64,000 nt of DNA from Acidiphilium multivorum AIU301 (GCF_000202835.1 NC_015186.1:930001-994000), one strand, 5' to 3'; positions 52,501-60,713 are shown, counted from the first letter of the stretch. Program-made: numbers and translations. The notes: generated by a model not told the origin, from the sequence alone.

Positions 52501-54152
52501 GAAATATCGAAGGCGCCATTGTCAACGACGCCGGATGAATCGGCAATTGCGCCACCAGGGCCAAGGTTCAGGGTGGTTGCGTTGCCGATCGTTGTCGTGC
52601 CCGAGTATGTGTTGGCTCCAGCAAGAGTCAGCTGGCCGAGGCCATAGACCATGAGGTTTCCGGTTCCGGAGACCGGCTGCGATATGCTCGTGTCGAAGGT
52701 ATTCGTGTCGATGGATCCGCCACCGGCCGCGAGCACGATGGCGTTTCCGCTCGCAAGATCGAAAGTGTTGGAAAACTGAAGAGTTCCGCCGTTGAAGGTG
52801 AGGCTGCTGCCCGCCGCGCCCAGGCTGCCTGCCGCCGAGATGGATAACGTGCCCGCATCGATTGTCCACGGTGTTACCGCAGAGGTGGAGCCCGTCAGGG
52901 CCCAGGTGCCGTTGCCGGTCTTCCGATAGGCGGAAAAGCCGAGATATTGAGATCCGATCGTCGACGTATCGAAGCTGTCGTTCACCGTGCCGCCCAGGAT
53001 AAGGGCGTTGGTTCCGGCTGTGGCGTTCACATCGCCGATGATATTGGAACCCGTGCGGATCTCCAGAGAATTCGTGCCGCCCGTGAACTGAATGGCTTCG
53101 GCGCGCGTGCTGCCGTTCCCGGACAGACCACCTGAAATCGTTCCGCTATTGATGATGGAGAGGTTTGTTCCGGTGATTGCGGCGCCACCATTGCCAAATG
53201 AACCATTCCCGCCCGTGCTGGCGCCGCCGATCCCGCCATTGCCACCGGAAATACTGCCGGAGTTGATTAGACTACCCCCATTGGTGAGGGCGGCTCCCAG
53301 TCCGCCATCTCCCCCCGAGCCGCCGCCGCCATTATCGGTGGTGCCGCCGAAACCGCCTGTGCCGCCGGCAAGCTGCCCGGCATTGTCGAAGCTGCCGTCG
53401 CCCGTGAGAAGCAGCCCCACGCCACCGGACCCGCCACCGCCGCCGCCACCGCCCGAGTTGCCGCCGGCATCGCCGCTGCCGCCATGACCGCCGGCCCCTC
53501 CGGTGATCGTGCCGGTCGTCGAGTTGCCGGAGCTTCCGCTCCCGGTCACAACGAGGCCTGACCCACCGGCGCCGCCGCCGCCGCCGCCTCCGCCTTCGAG
53601 AAGATCGAGCGTGCCGGTTCCGTCGGTTCCGGCATTGCCCGCCCCGCCGGCAACCGCGCCGGCGTTGTCGATCTGCGTGGCATTGCTGCCAACGGAACCG
53701 CCGCTACCGCCCGTGCCGCCGGGAGAAGTGCTGAGAATGGACAGCAGAAGGTTGCCGTTTCCGCCATTTCCACCGGCGCCGCCGATGCCATCGGACAAAT
53801 TGACGCCGCCGCCCCCGCCGCCTCCGGCGCCCGTGCCCAGACCGTTAGTGACCACGCCGACGGCGCTTTGACTTCCTTGCACTCCAGCGGCTTGACCGGA
53901 TGTCGGAGTTGTCGCGCCGCCGGTACCCCCCGCGCCGGCGGGCGCGAGACCGAGGGTCGCTGCGAGGCCGGAATTGATTCCTCCCCCTCCATCTCCACCG
54001 TTTGCCCAAACATATCCTGGTGCAAGGGTTAGAAGTGAAACGGATATTATAAAAAACGCGCGGAGGGCGATTTGGACAAATGATATTGTTGCAGCAGAAT
54101 CTCGCAATGGACCAGAAGCGTGGACCGTATACTTAATCATGCTTATTCTCAT
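49512..54152 (-). CDS. Very large autotransporter with Gly-rich and tandem-repeat passenger
   Basis: This 1546-residue type V secreted protein has an extended signal region (about 1-50, with FFIISVSLLTLAPGYVWA) and a strongly Gly-rich segment (about 50-340, runs such as GGDGGGG and GGGGGGGSGG). Autotransporter beta-strand repeats follow, including four near-identical 94-residue units (about 590-965). A C-terminal outer-membrane beta-barrel (about 1280-1546, from GFWLHGLGSFGQ) ends in TATCNW, with Trp where Phe is usual. The passenger would form a beta-helix on the cell surface, perhaps for adhesion or aggregation. ATG at 54140 is an alternative start. The upstream DNA is markedly AT-rich. Confidence 0.92.
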   Translation of the reverse strand: MRISMIKYTVHASGPLRDSAATISFVQIALRAFFIISVSLLTLAPGYVWANGGDGGGGINSGLAATLGLAPAGAGGTGGATTPTSGQAAGVQGSQSAVGVVTNGLGTGAGGGGGGGVNLSDGIGGAGGNGGNGNLLLSILSTSPGGTGGSGGSVGSNATQIDNAGAVAGGAGNAGTDGTGTLDLLEGGGGGGGGAGGSGLVVTGSGSSGNSTTGTITGGAGGHGGSGDAGGNSGGGGGGGGSGGVGLLLTGDGSFDNAGQLAGGTGGFGGTTDNGGGGSGGDGGLGAALTNGGSLINSGSISGGNGGIGGASTGGNGSFGNGGAAITGTNLSIINSGTISGGLSGNGSTRAEAIQFTGGTNSLEIRTGSNIIGDVNATAGTNALILGGTVNDSFDTSTIGSQYLGFSAYRKTGNGTWALTGSTSAVTPWTIDAGTLSISAAGSLGAAGSSLTFNGGTLQFSNTFDLASGNAIVLAAGGGSIDTNTFDTSISQPVSGTGNLMVYGLGQLTLAGANTYSGTTTIGNATTLNLGPGGAIADSSGVVDNGAFDISATSHGASVTGLTWTGTVYLGNQTLTLTSASGTFAGNISGRGGLVLTGGTETLAGTSTYAGNTSITAGTLALAGASSIASSSSLIDNGRFDISGASGNETIAALTGSGAGAVTLGANNLIISNGSGTFAGTIAGAGGLQLAGGTTTLAGTSTYAGNTSITAGTLALAGASSIASSSSLIDDGMFDISGASGNETIAALTGSGAGTVALGANNLIISNGSGTFAGTIAGTGGLQLAGGTTTLAGTSTYTGNTSITAGTLALAGASSIASSSSLIDDGRFDISGASGNETIAALTGSGAGTVALGANNLIISNGSGTFAGTIAGAGGLQLAGGTTTLAGTSTYAGNTSITAGTLALAGASSIASSSSLIDDGTFDISGASGNETIAALTGSGAGTVALGANNLIISNGSGTFAGPIAGTGGLQLAGGTTTLAGTSTYTGNTSITGGTLLVSNDSALGAAGGNLLLSSGGTLGAMSPFSTARLIDVAKTGGSLAGPAGTSLDPTTANALTLTGTLNLAGTLTTRGTVIDNATSQTNTGTGSAPVVTVANGLFEVGDSIHGSTVLHAMVTVDASAILRGHGTIAGDVANNGGIVAPGGTIGVMTVTGNYAQNPASTLSIEITPNDQAPGISYSQLAVTGSVQLAGGLAVNADSGIYRPGSRYDIVHSGGGVSGQFSTVAYNSALASYLLPQVQYTADNVYLSLNVGPLAFSSGSGVAGNAYIINQDILDTTDAVLASRKGFWLHGLGSFGQANDGNITDGGAIIGYGARIRPGFLLGVAVAGTASSSNTAYQQISNRQISLSDYGIYRHGPWRIALTLGLGHLGVNSRRSLVPSGLVATGTGHGWFLGSGINASYTDHIDRGFITPFVAARYLHVSQEGFAEHGAGLLDLAYGRQGNDLGAIGAGARAGYQIRTFGLDLEPWIEVGGTSYLGNRLLASTETLGTEIMPVSAQAAPSATLDTGLGLTLRTQHGWKGRLVYISRRGDNTSLNAFNFTATCNW
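51259..52386 (-). repeat. Four tandem 282-bp repeats inside the autotransporter gene
   Basis: The landmark GCGATG, within GCCTGCGATG, recurs at 51259, 51541, 51823 and 52105, a constant spacing of 282 bp (94 codons). The units are nearly identical except for scattered changes and a more diverged last one. Each encodes a stretch running from GTLALAGASSIASSSSLID through FDISGASGNETIAALTGSG to GGLQLAGGTTTLAGTSTY. Such near-identity implies recent duplication or gene conversion and makes copy number likely to vary. Confidence 0.9.
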
Positions 54153-54887
54153 TTTTCTGGACGAATTATATTAAATCAACATAATGAATTAATAATTATT
54201 TAATTTATTTTGATAAAATATTTCGGATTGTATCAAATTATTCTTGATTTGAACAATTTCAGACGGGGCGGGCCACAGTCACCGGCGGGTTCGTGCGTAT
54301 TCGCTCAAGTAAATCCTGGATTTCCGGAGTCATTCATGATTGATGGCGATCGCCGCGATTTCAGAAGCTGGCGATGCGGACTGCACGAAATCTCTGCCCG
54401 TCATGAGCGAGGCGCTCGCCCGCGCGCCGGAAGGCCGCCGGCATGTCTTTTGCCTCGCGCAGAGCTGCCGGGATGCCGGGCGTGGCCGCCGCGATGGTTG
54501 CCGGGGAAGGTCTGGCGCTGGATTGTCCCGCTGACGACAAGCGGTTGATCGACGGCTTCGTTTATCGGTGGGGCTTCGCGAGGAGTTGTCGAGCGCCGGG
54601 AACCATGGCCGCGATCCGACGCGGCGGGCACGGGTGGATGCTGGAAAATCAATGATTTGGCGGCCTGCTTGTTCCTGAAATTCACCCGCGAATTTCAGGG
54701 GCGGGACACTGGCCCCGGCTCCTTGCCGAAGCGGCATGCCTCGTGCGGGGGACGGGCATGGATGCTGCCGAAATGGCCGTGCGGGCCACGCGCGCGGCCT
54801 TCGGACGGGGTGGCGCTCTTGACAGCGGGGCCGGGTCGTTGTGGAAGGCGGATGGACGCGCACGGTGTGCGGGCAGTCCGAGCCCGC
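54153..54887. other. Non-coding region with AT-rich promoter zone and a truncated repeat
   Basis: The first 100 bases or so are very AT-rich, unlike anything else in the window, and probably hold the autotransporter promoter. From about 54330 to 54635 there are only short overlapping frames with no recognisable domain. They may be gene remnants or nothing at all. The stretch then contains the truncated palindromic repeat and the leader of tRNA-Trp. I see no supported gene. Confidence 0.6.
54636..54712. repeat. Palindromic repeat element, copy C (inverted, truncated)
   Basis: Read on the minus strand this matches the left half of copy A: CCAGTGTCC, then the hairpin CCCTGAAATTC/GAATTTCAGG, then ACAAGCAGGCC and TTTTCCAGCATCCAC. 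The right-hand hairpin and the GGACACTA end are missing. It shows that the repeat family occurs in both orientations and decays. Confidence 0.75.
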
Positions 54888-54964
54888 AGGGGTGTAGCTC
54901 AATTGGCTAGAGCGCCGGTCTCCAAAACCGGAGGCTGGGGGTTCGAGACCCTCCACCCCTGCCA
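54888..54964 (+). tRNA. tRNA-Trp (anticodon CCA)
   Basis: The 77-base sequence forms a cloverleaf. The acceptor stem AGGGGTG pairs with CACCCCT, the D arm contains AGCTCAATTGGCTAGAG, the anticodon loop CTCCAAA gives anticodon CCA, and the T arm is GGGGG-TTCGAGA-CCCTC. CCA is encoded. tRNA-Trp directly before secE and nusG is a conserved bacterial arrangement, which supports both calls. Confidence 0.96.
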
Positions 54965-55023
54965 GCCGGAACCCGAGGGCCGGCGCCGGCAGCGATTCTT
55001 GTTTTTCGTGGAGCACTCAGACA

Positions 55024-55218
55024 TTGGCGTTCAACCCGGCGAAGTTCTTGCGCGACGTGCGCAGCGAAGCGTCCAAGACCACCTGGCCTTCGCGCAAGGA
55101 GACACTGGTGACCACCGGTGTGGTGCTGGCGATGGTCGTGGTGACCATCGTCTTCTTCCTGGTGGTGGACCAGGTGATCGGGTTCGGCATGCGGCTGCTG
55201 TTCGGCGTCGGGAATTGA
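55024..55218 (+). CDS. secE: Preprotein translocase subunit SecE
   Basis: This 64-residue single-span membrane protein has the SecE hallmark FLRDVRSEASKTTWPSRKET followed by a transmembrane helix (VVLAMVVVTIVFFLVVDQV). It clamps SecY in the protein-export channel. The start is a TTG at 55024, ten bases after GGAG; no in-frame ATG exists. The size is normal for alphaproteobacterial SecE, which lacks the extra N-terminal helices of E. coli. nusG follows after nine bases. Confidence 0.95.
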   Translation: MAFNPAKFLRDVRSEASKTTWPSRKETLVTTGVVLAMVVVTIVFFLVVDQVIGFGMRLLFGVGN

Positions 55219-55227
55219 GGTAGGGTC

Positions 55228-55758
55228 ATGGCAAAACGCTGGTACGTGCTGCATGTGTATTCCGGGTTCGAGAAGAAGATCGCGACCCAGATCATGGAAA
55301 CCGCGGCCCAGAAGGGGCTGGCGGACCAGATCGAGCAGGTGATGGTCCCGGCCGAGGAGGTCGTGGAGATCCGCCGCGCCCAGAAGGTCAACGCCGAGCG
55401 CAAGTTCTTCCCCGGCTACGTGCTGGTGAAGATGGAAATGACCGACGACGCCTGGCACCTCGTGCGCGACATTCCGAAGGTCACCGGATTCCTCGGCACC
55501 AAGCTCAAGCCGACGCCGATTTCCGAGGCCGAGGCGCAGCGCATGCTGCAGCAGGTGCAGGAAGGCACCGAGCATCGCCGCCCCGCCGTGGTCTTCGAGA
55601 TCGGCGAGCAGGTGCGCGTGGCCGACGGGCCGTTCACCAGTTTCAACGGCGTGATCGAGGATATCGACGAGGACAAGGGCCGGGTGAAGGTCTCGGTCTC
55701 GATCTTCGGGCGGTCGACGCCGGTCGAACTCGAATACGGGCAGGTCGAGAAGCTCTGA
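55228..55758 (+). CDS. nusG: Transcription termination/antitermination protein NusG
   Basis: This 176-residue protein has the N-terminal NGN domain (RWYVLHVYSGFEKKIATQIM, FFPGYVLVKMEM) and a C-terminal KOW domain (GEQVRVADGPFTSFNGVIED). It binds RNA polymerase, promotes elongation and links transcription to Rho or the ribosome. It is co-transcribed with secE. Unusually, the ribosomal protein gene rplK does not follow; an unrelated hydrolase gene does, after a strong stem-loop. Confidence 0.97.
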   Translation: MAKRWYVLHVYSGFEKKIATQIMETAAQKGLADQIEQVMVPAEEVVEIRRAQKVNAERKFFPGYVLVKMEMTDDAWHLVRDIPKVTGFLGTKLKPTPISEAEAQRMLQQVQEGTEHRRPAVVFEIGEQVRVADGPFTSFNGVIEDIDEDKGRVKVSVSIFGRSTPVELEYGQVEKL

Positions 55759-55787
55759 ACCTTTCTCCTCCGTCCTGCCGGTGACGG

Positions 55788-55811
55788 GGCATCATCCGGC
55801 CGGGTGATGCC
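55788..55811 (+). terminator. Probable transcription-ending stem-loop after nusG
   Basis: GGCATCATCC and GGGTGATGCC pair as a 10-bp stem (one G-T pair) around a GGCC loop, 30 bases after the nusG stop. No clear T-run follows, so termination may be partial. It separates the secE-nusG unit from the hydrolase gene starting at 55848. Confidence 0.45.
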
Positions 55812-55847
55812 GATCGCTGAACGGGTGGACGGAGCCGGGAGACGGGC

Positions 55848-56750
55848 ATGGACGGTGCGACAGAGACGATCAGGGTTCCGGCGAACGGGCTCGAATTTGT
55901 CGTGGATTCAGCGGGTTCGGGGAAGAAGCTCGCGCTTTGCCTGCACGGGTTCCCGGAATCGCGCTTCTCCTGGCGGTTCCAGCTGCCGCTGCTGGCGAGC
56001 CTTGGCTACACCGCCTGGGCGCCGGATCTGCGCGGGTACGGGCACTCCTCGCGGCCGGAGGGGGTGGAGAATTATCGCATCTCGCATCTGCTGCGCGACG
56101 TCGCCGGGCTGATCGACGCGGCGAAGGCGCGCGGGATCGACGAGGGGGTGGTGCTGCTCGCGCATGACTGGGGCGGGGCGCTGGGCTGGCTGTTCGTGCT
56201 GAACGGGGTGCGGCCGGTCGAGCGGTTCATCGTGATGAACATGCCGCATCCGTACCTGTTCGCGCGCGGGCTCAGGACCTGGAAGCAGCTGCGGCGCTCC
56301 TGGTACATCTTCGGTTTCCAGATCCCCCGCTGGCCGGAGCGGGTGCTGGCGGCGAACCGGGCCGCCTGGATCGCGCGGGCGTTTCGCGGCGCCGCGATCG
56401 ACAAGAGCCGGTTTCCCGACGAGGTGCTGGAGGTCTACCGGCAGAACGCGCTGATCCCCGGCGCGCTGACCGCGATGATCAACTGGTACCGGGCGAATTT
56501 CCGCAACCCGTTCCGCGGGCTCGCGCCGGCGAAGCGGCTCGCGGTGCCGACGCTGATGATCTGGGGCGAGCGGGATGTCGCGCTCGGCCGGGAGCTGACC
56601 GAGGGGACCGGGGCGCTGGTGGACGACCTGACGCTGCGTTACCTGCCGGACGTGTCGCACTGGGTGCAGCAGGAGGCGCCCGAATCGGTGAACGCGATGA
56701 TCCGGGCCTGGCTCACCGGCGCGCCGGTGCCGGAGCATCCGGCGGGGTGA
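55848..56750 (+). CDS. Alpha/beta hydrolase, epoxide-hydrolase-like
   Basis: This 300-residue alpha/beta hydrolase has the oxyanion motif HGFPES (33-38), WAPDLRGYGHSS, the nucleophile elbow LLAHDWGGALGW with Asp107 as nucleophile, and a late LPDVSHWVQQEAP histidine. An Asp nucleophile with HGFPES points to epoxide hydrolases or haloalkane-dehalogenase relatives. The cap-domain tyrosines needed for epoxide opening may be those in NWYRANFRN and nearby, but I cannot place them firmly. It is preceded by a stem-loop and convergent with the MaoC gene. Confidence 0.88.
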   Translation: MDGATETIRVPANGLEFVVDSAGSGKKLALCLHGFPESRFSWRFQLPLLASLGYTAWAPDLRGYGHSSRPEGVENYRISHLLRDVAGLIDAAKARGIDEGVVLLAHDWGGALGWLFVLNGVRPVERFIVMNMPHPYLFARGLRTWKQLRRSWYIFGFQIPRWPERVLAANRAAWIARAFRGAAIDKSRFPDEVLEVYRQNALIPGALTAMINWYRANFRNPFRGLAPAKRLAVPTLMIWGERDVALGRELTEGTGALVDDLTLRYLPDVSHWVQQEAPESVNAMIRAWLTGAPVPEHPAG

Positions 56751-56757
56751 GCGCGGC

Positions 56758-57180
56758 TCAGCGTTCGAGCAGGACGCCCTTGCTGGTGCCCTCGACCGCG
56801 ACCTCGCCCGATTCGAGCAGGGTGAGGGTGCCGGCGCAGATGGCGATGGTGCCGAGGCCGGGCTTGTAGTCCAGCTCGGTGACCTCCCAGCGGATGCGGG
56901 CGTGCGCGCCCATCGGCACCGCGCGGCGGAAGCGGAAGCTGAACTCCATGCCGACGGTCGGGCCGAGACGGGCGAAATGCGCGGCGGTGAGGCCCATCAT
57001 CCGCGCCGTGGTCTCGGTGCCGCTGACGATCAGCCCACCATAGCGCGAGGCTTTCGCCTTCGCCTCGTCGTGATGCATCGGGTTGGTGTCGCCCACCAGC
57101 AGGGCAAAAGCCCGGGACGCACTTTCATGAAAAACGTGATCGGTCTCGAAACTGTGGCCGAGCTTCACCAATTCCGCCAT
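56758..57180 (-). CDS. MaoC-like (hot-dog fold) hydratase
   Basis: This 140-residue single hot-dog domain has the hydratase motif GDTNPMHHDEAKAKASRYGG with catalytic Asp31 and His36, and ends in GTSKGVLLER. It resembles R-specific enoyl-CoA hydratases (PhaJ) and MaoC dehydratases, which add water to enoyl-CoA. ATG at 57180 has GAGGAAGG upstream; the longer open frame to 57711 is shadow sequence. Its function may be in fatty acid or polyhydroxyalkanoate metabolism; nothing nearby tells which. It is divergent from galU. Confidence 0.88.
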   Translation of the reverse strand: MAELVKLGHSFETDHVFHESASRAFALLVGDTNPMHHDEAKAKASRYGGLIVSGTETTARMMGLTAAHFARLGPTVGMEFSFRFRRAVPMGAHARIRWEVTELDYKPGLGTIAICAGTLTLLESGEVAVEGTSKGVLLER

Positions 57181-57319
57181 GTTTTGGCCTTCCTCGCGTG
57201 TTCTTGTCCGCCGCGTCGCACCGTGGCAGTGAAGTTGGACGTCACACCTGCCACAAGGTCCGGAAGGCGTCCATTCGATACCGCGCATCCCGCGCCCTAT
57301 GATAGTCCGGGAGGTTGTT

Positions 57320-58198
57320 TTGCCGATCAAACCATTGAAAAAAGCCGTTCTTCCCGTTGCCGGCCTGGGGACGAGATTTCTCCCGGCCACCAAGGCGATT
57401 CCCAAGGAGATGTTGCCCGTCGTCGACAAGCCGCTGATCCAGTACGCGATCGACGAGGCGCGGGCGGCCGGGATCGAGCAGTTCTGCATGGTCACCGGGC
57501 GCGGCAAGACGGCGCTGATCGACCATTTCGACATCGCCTTCGAGCTGGAGGCGACGCTGGCCGAGCGCGGCAAGCAGGACGCGCTCGACATGCTGCACGA
57601 GGAGGTGATGGAGCCGGGCTCGATCGTGACGGTGCGCCAGCAGGTGCCGCTCGGGCTTGGCCACGCGATCTGGTGCGCGCGGGCCTTCATCGGCGACGAT
57701 CCGTTCGCCATCCTGCTGCCGGACGACCTGGTGCTGAGCCAGACCCCCTGCCTCGGCCAGCTCGCCGACGCCTACCGGGCGACCGGGGGCAATGTCGTCG
57801 CCGTCGAGGAGGTGCCGATGGAGCAGGTGCACCGCTACGGCGTGCTCAAGACCGGGGCGACGGAGCGGAATCTCGTGGAGGTGAAGGGGCTGGTCGAGAA
57901 GCCGAAACGCGAGGAGGCGCCGTCGAATCTCTCGATCATCGGGCGCTACGTGCTGCTGCCGGAGGTGATCGGCCATCTGGCGCGGATGGAGCGCGGCGCC
58001 GGCAACGAGGTGCAGCTGACCGACGCGATGGCGAAGATGATCGGGGCGGCGCCGTTCCACGGGCTGAAATTCGAGGGGCGGCGGTTCGACTGCGGCGACA
58101 AGGCGGGCTATCTGGAAGCGCAGATTGCCTTCGGTCTGGTGCGTCCGGACCTGGGGCCGTCGATCCGTCACTTCCTGAAGGCTTATTCCGATGCATGA
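57320..58198 (+). CDS. galU: UTP-glucose-1-phosphate uridylyltransferase
   Basis: This 292-residue enzyme makes UDP-glucose from UTP and glucose 1-phosphate for polysaccharide and LPS synthesis. It has the nucleotide-binding start KKAVLPVAGLGTRFLPATKA, IPKEMLPVVDKPLIQYAIDE, and VEKPKREEAPSNLSIIGRYV. The TTG at 57320 follows GGGAGG at good spacing and gives the usual short N-terminus; an ATG at 57299 would add seven residues and lies before the ribosome-binding site. Its stop overlaps the mutase start by eight bases. Confidence 0.95.
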   Translation: MPIKPLKKAVLPVAGLGTRFLPATKAIPKEMLPVVDKPLIQYAIDEARAAGIEQFCMVTGRGKTALIDHFDIAFELEATLAERGKQDALDMLHEEVMEPGSIVTVRQQVPLGLGHAIWCARAFIGDDPFAILLPDDLVLSQTPCLGQLADAYRATGGNVVAVEEVPMEQVHRYGVLKTGATERNLVEVKGLVEKPKREEAPSNLSIIGRYVLLPEVIGHLARMERGAGNEVQLTDAMAKMIGAAPFHGLKFEGRRFDCGDKAGYLEAQIAFGLVRPDLGPSIRHFLKAYSDA

Positions 58199-59609
58199 CA
58201 AGACCGGTTTCTCGCATCAATTCCCCGCCAGCACGCTGCGCGAATACGATATTCGCGGCATCGTCGGCGAAACGCTGCACGAGACGGACGCCTTCGCGAT
58301 CGGGCGAACCTTCGGCTCGATGGTCGCGCGCAAGGGCGGCAGCCGGGTGATCGTGGGCCGCGACGGGCGGCTCTCCTCGCCGGCGATGGCGCGGGCGGTG
58401 ATCGCGGGACTGGTCGCCAGCGGCATGCAGGTGACCGATATCGGCTGCGGGCCGACGCCGATGCTGTATTACGCGGCGACCGTCGCCGAGGCCGATGGCG
58501 CGGTGATGGTGACCGGCAGCCACAACCCCTCGAACTACAACGGCTTCAAGATGATGCTCGGGCGCAAGCCGTTCTTCGGCGCGCAGATCCAGGAGCTCGG
58601 GCGGCTGGCGGCGGCGGGGAATGTGGAGCCGGAAGGCGAGGGGTCGGTCGAGGAAAAGGATGTCAGCGACGCCTATCTGGCCCGGCTGCTGGAGGACTGG
58701 GAAGGCGGCGACCGGATGCTCAACGTGGTGTGGGATACCGGCAATGGCGCCGCCGGCGAGATCGTCGCGCGGCTGGTGCAGGCGCTGCCGGGGCGGCACA
58801 TGGTGCTGAACGCCGAGATCGACGGGCGGTTCCCGGCGCATCATCCGGACCCGACGGTGCCGAAGAACCTCGAGCAGCTGGTGGCCGCGGTGAAGAAGCA
58901 GGGGGCGGATATCGGCATCGCCTTCGACGGCGACGCCGACCGGATCGGCATCGTCGACGATACCGGCGAGATCCTGTTCGGCGACCAGTTCCTCGTGCTG
59001 CTGGCGCGCGACGTGCTGGCGGCGCATCCGGGGGCGATGATCATCGCCGATGTGAAGGCGAGCCAGGTGCTGTTCGACCAGATCGCCGCCGCGGGCGGCA
59101 CGCCGCTGATGTGGAAGACCGGGCATTCGCTGATCAAGTCGAAGATGGCGGAGACCGGCGCGCCGCTGGCGGGCGAGATGTCCGGCCACATTTTCTTCGC
59201 CGACAAGTGGTACGGGTTCGACGACGCGATCTATGCCGCGATCCGCGTGCTGAACGCGGTGAACCGGAGCGGCGAGAGCGTTTCCGCCTTCCGCAAGAGC
59301 CTGCCGCAGGTGATCAACACGCCGGAGCTGCGCTTCGACTGCGCGGAGGACCGGAAATTCGAGGTGGTGGCCGAGGTGGCCGAGCGGCTGCGGGCGGATG
59401 GCGCCACCGTGTCGGAGACCGACGGGGTGCGGGTGACGACCGAGGACGGGTGGTGGCTGCTGCGGGCCTCGAACACCCAGGCCGTGCTGGTGGCGCGGGC
59501 GGAGGCGGGATCGGCCGAGGGGCTGGCGCGGCTGAAGCAGATCCTCGCCTCGCAGCTCGCGGCCTCGGGCCTCGCGCCGGATTTCTCCGGCGCGAATTCC
59601 GGGCATTAA
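58191..59609 (+). CDS. Phosphomannomutase/phosphoglucomutase
   Basis: This 472-residue alpha-D-phosphohexomutase has the catalytic phosphoserine loop VMVTGSHNPSNYNGFK (Ser110), the magnesium loop AFDGDADRIGIVD and the sugar-binding GEMSGHIFF. Its product, glucose 1-phosphate or mannose 1-phosphate, would feed the adjacent galU enzyme, and the overlapping genes form one operon. Length and layout match the AlgC/ManB group with dual specificity. A good intrinsic terminator follows at 59637. Confidence 0.94.
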   Translation: MHDKTGFSHQFPASTLREYDIRGIVGETLHETDAFAIGRTFGSMVARKGGSRVIVGRDGRLSSPAMARAVIAGLVASGMQVTDIGCGPTPMLYYAATVAEADGAVMVTGSHNPSNYNGFKMMLGRKPFFGAQIQELGRLAAAGNVEPEGEGSVEEKDVSDAYLARLLEDWEGGDRMLNVVWDTGNGAAGEIVARLVQALPGRHMVLNAEIDGRFPAHHPDPTVPKNLEQLVAAVKKQGADIGIAFDGDADRIGIVDDTGEILFGDQFLVLLARDVLAAHPGAMIIADVKASQVLFDQIAAAGGTPLMWKTGHSLIKSKMAETGAPLAGEMSGHIFFADKWYGFDDAIYAAIRVLNAVNRSGESVSAFRKSLPQVINTPELRFDCAEDRKFEVVAEVAERLRADGATVSETDGVRVTTEDGWWLLRASNTQAVLVARAEAGSAEGLARLKQILASQLAASGLAPDFSGANSGH

Positions 59610-59636
59610 GCCACTGAAGTTCAAAGATTGACGATG

Positions 59637-59664
59637 CGCCCCCGGCCGGAACCGGGGGCGTTTT
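59637..59664. terminator. Intrinsic terminator between the galU operon and trpS
   Basis: A perfect 9-bp stem CGCCCCCGG/CCGGGGGCG with a CCGGAA loop is followed by TTTTC. It lies 28 bases after the mutase stop and five bases before the convergent trpS stop, ending the galU operon on the plus strand. Confidence 0.8.
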
Positions 59665-59668
59665 CGGT

Positions 59669-60670
59669 TCAGCGCGCGGGCAGCAGGCCGACGAGGCGCT
59701 CGGCTTCGGCGACGATCGGCTCGGCGATGGCCGCCGCACGGGCGGCGCCGGCCTGGAGCATGCGGTCGATCTCGGCGGGATCGGCGGCGAGGCGTTTGGT
59801 CTCGGCGCCGATCGGGGTGAGTTTCTGCACCGCAAGCTCGGTCAGCCGTTCCTTGAACGGGCCGAATCCGCTGCCGGCGTGCTGGCGCAGCACCTCCTCG
59901 GCGGTGATGCCGGCGAGGGCGGCGTAGATGCCGACGAGGTTGCGGGCCTCGGGGCGGGAATCGAGCTGCGCCGGGCGCTCGGGCAGCGGTTCCGGGTCGG
60001 TCCTCGCGCGGCGGATCTTCTGGGCGATGGCGTCGGCATCGTCGGTGAGGTTGATGCGGCTCTGGTCCGAGGTGTCGGATTTCGACATTTTCCTGGTGCC
60101 GTCGCGCAGGCTCATGATGCGGGCGCTGCCGCCGATGATGCGCGGGGTGATGGCGGGGAAGAATTCCACCCCGTAATCGTGGTTGAATTTCTGCGCGATG
60201 TCGTTGGCGAGTTCGAGATGCTGGCTCTGGTCCTCGCCGACGGGCACCTCGGTCGCGTGATAGGCGAGGATGTCGGCGGCCATCAGGTTGGGATAGACGA
60301 ACAGGCCGGTGGAGACGGCCTCGCGGTCCTTGCCGGCCTTGTCCTTGAACTGGGTCATGCGGTTGAGCCAGCCGAAGCGGGCGACGCAGTTGAAGATCCA
60401 GGCGAGGCGCGCATGGGCGTGCACCGCCGACTGGTGGAACAGGATGCTGCGGGCGGGGTCGATGCCGCAGGCGACGAGCAGGGCGGCGTTCACCCGCGTC
60501 TGCTGGCGCAGCGCCTCGGGCTCGACCCAGACGGTGAGCGCGTGCAGGTCGACGAGGCAGTAGATGCCCTCGTTGCCCTCCTGCAGCGCGACCCAGTTCT
60601 GGATCGCGCCGAGATAATTGCCGAGATGCGCGATTCCGGTGGGCTGGATGCCCGAAAATATGCGTGCCAT
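59669..60670 (-). CDS. trpS: Tryptophanyl-tRNA synthetase
   Basis: This 333-residue class I synthetase charges tRNA-Trp. It has the HIGH-like motif [18 protein letters not shown] and the KMSKS loop [17 protein letters not shown] at 60670 gives [12 protein letters not shown], the standard N-terminus; the open frame to 60706 adds 12 doubtful residues. murJ lies just upstream with a 43-base gap, so the two may be co-transcribed. The cognate tRNA-Trp is also in this window, at 54.9 kb. Confidence 0.97.
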   Translation of the reverse strand: MARIFSGIQPTGIAHLGNYLGAIQNWVALQEGNEGIYCLVDLHALTVWVEPEALRQQTRVNAALLVACGIDPARSILFHQSAVHAHARLAWIFNCVARFGWLNRMTQFKDKAGKDREAVSTGLFVYPNLMAADILAYHATEVPVGEDQSQHLELANDIAQKFNHDYGVEFFPAITPRIIGGSARIMSLRDGTRKMSKSDTSDQSRINLTDDADAIAQKIRRARTDPEPLPERPAQLDSRPEARNLVGIYAALAGITAEEVLRQHAGSGFGPFKERLTELAVQKLTPIGAETKRLAADPAEIDRMLQAGAARAAAIAEPIVAEAERLVGLLPAR

Positions 60671-60713
60671 GGCCGCTGTATCAGCGCGCTTCGGCGGCCC
60701 GGTCAAGCGCCGT

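Noticed and set aside
50493-52502. Plus-strand repetitive frames opposite the autotransporter
   Set aside because: They merely mirror the 282-bp repeats of the real gene and have no start signal or domain.
54210-54655. Small overlapping frames between the autotransporter and tRNA-Trp
   Set aside because: None has a convincing ribosome-binding site, domain or consistent codon use; they may be remnants but cannot be called genes.
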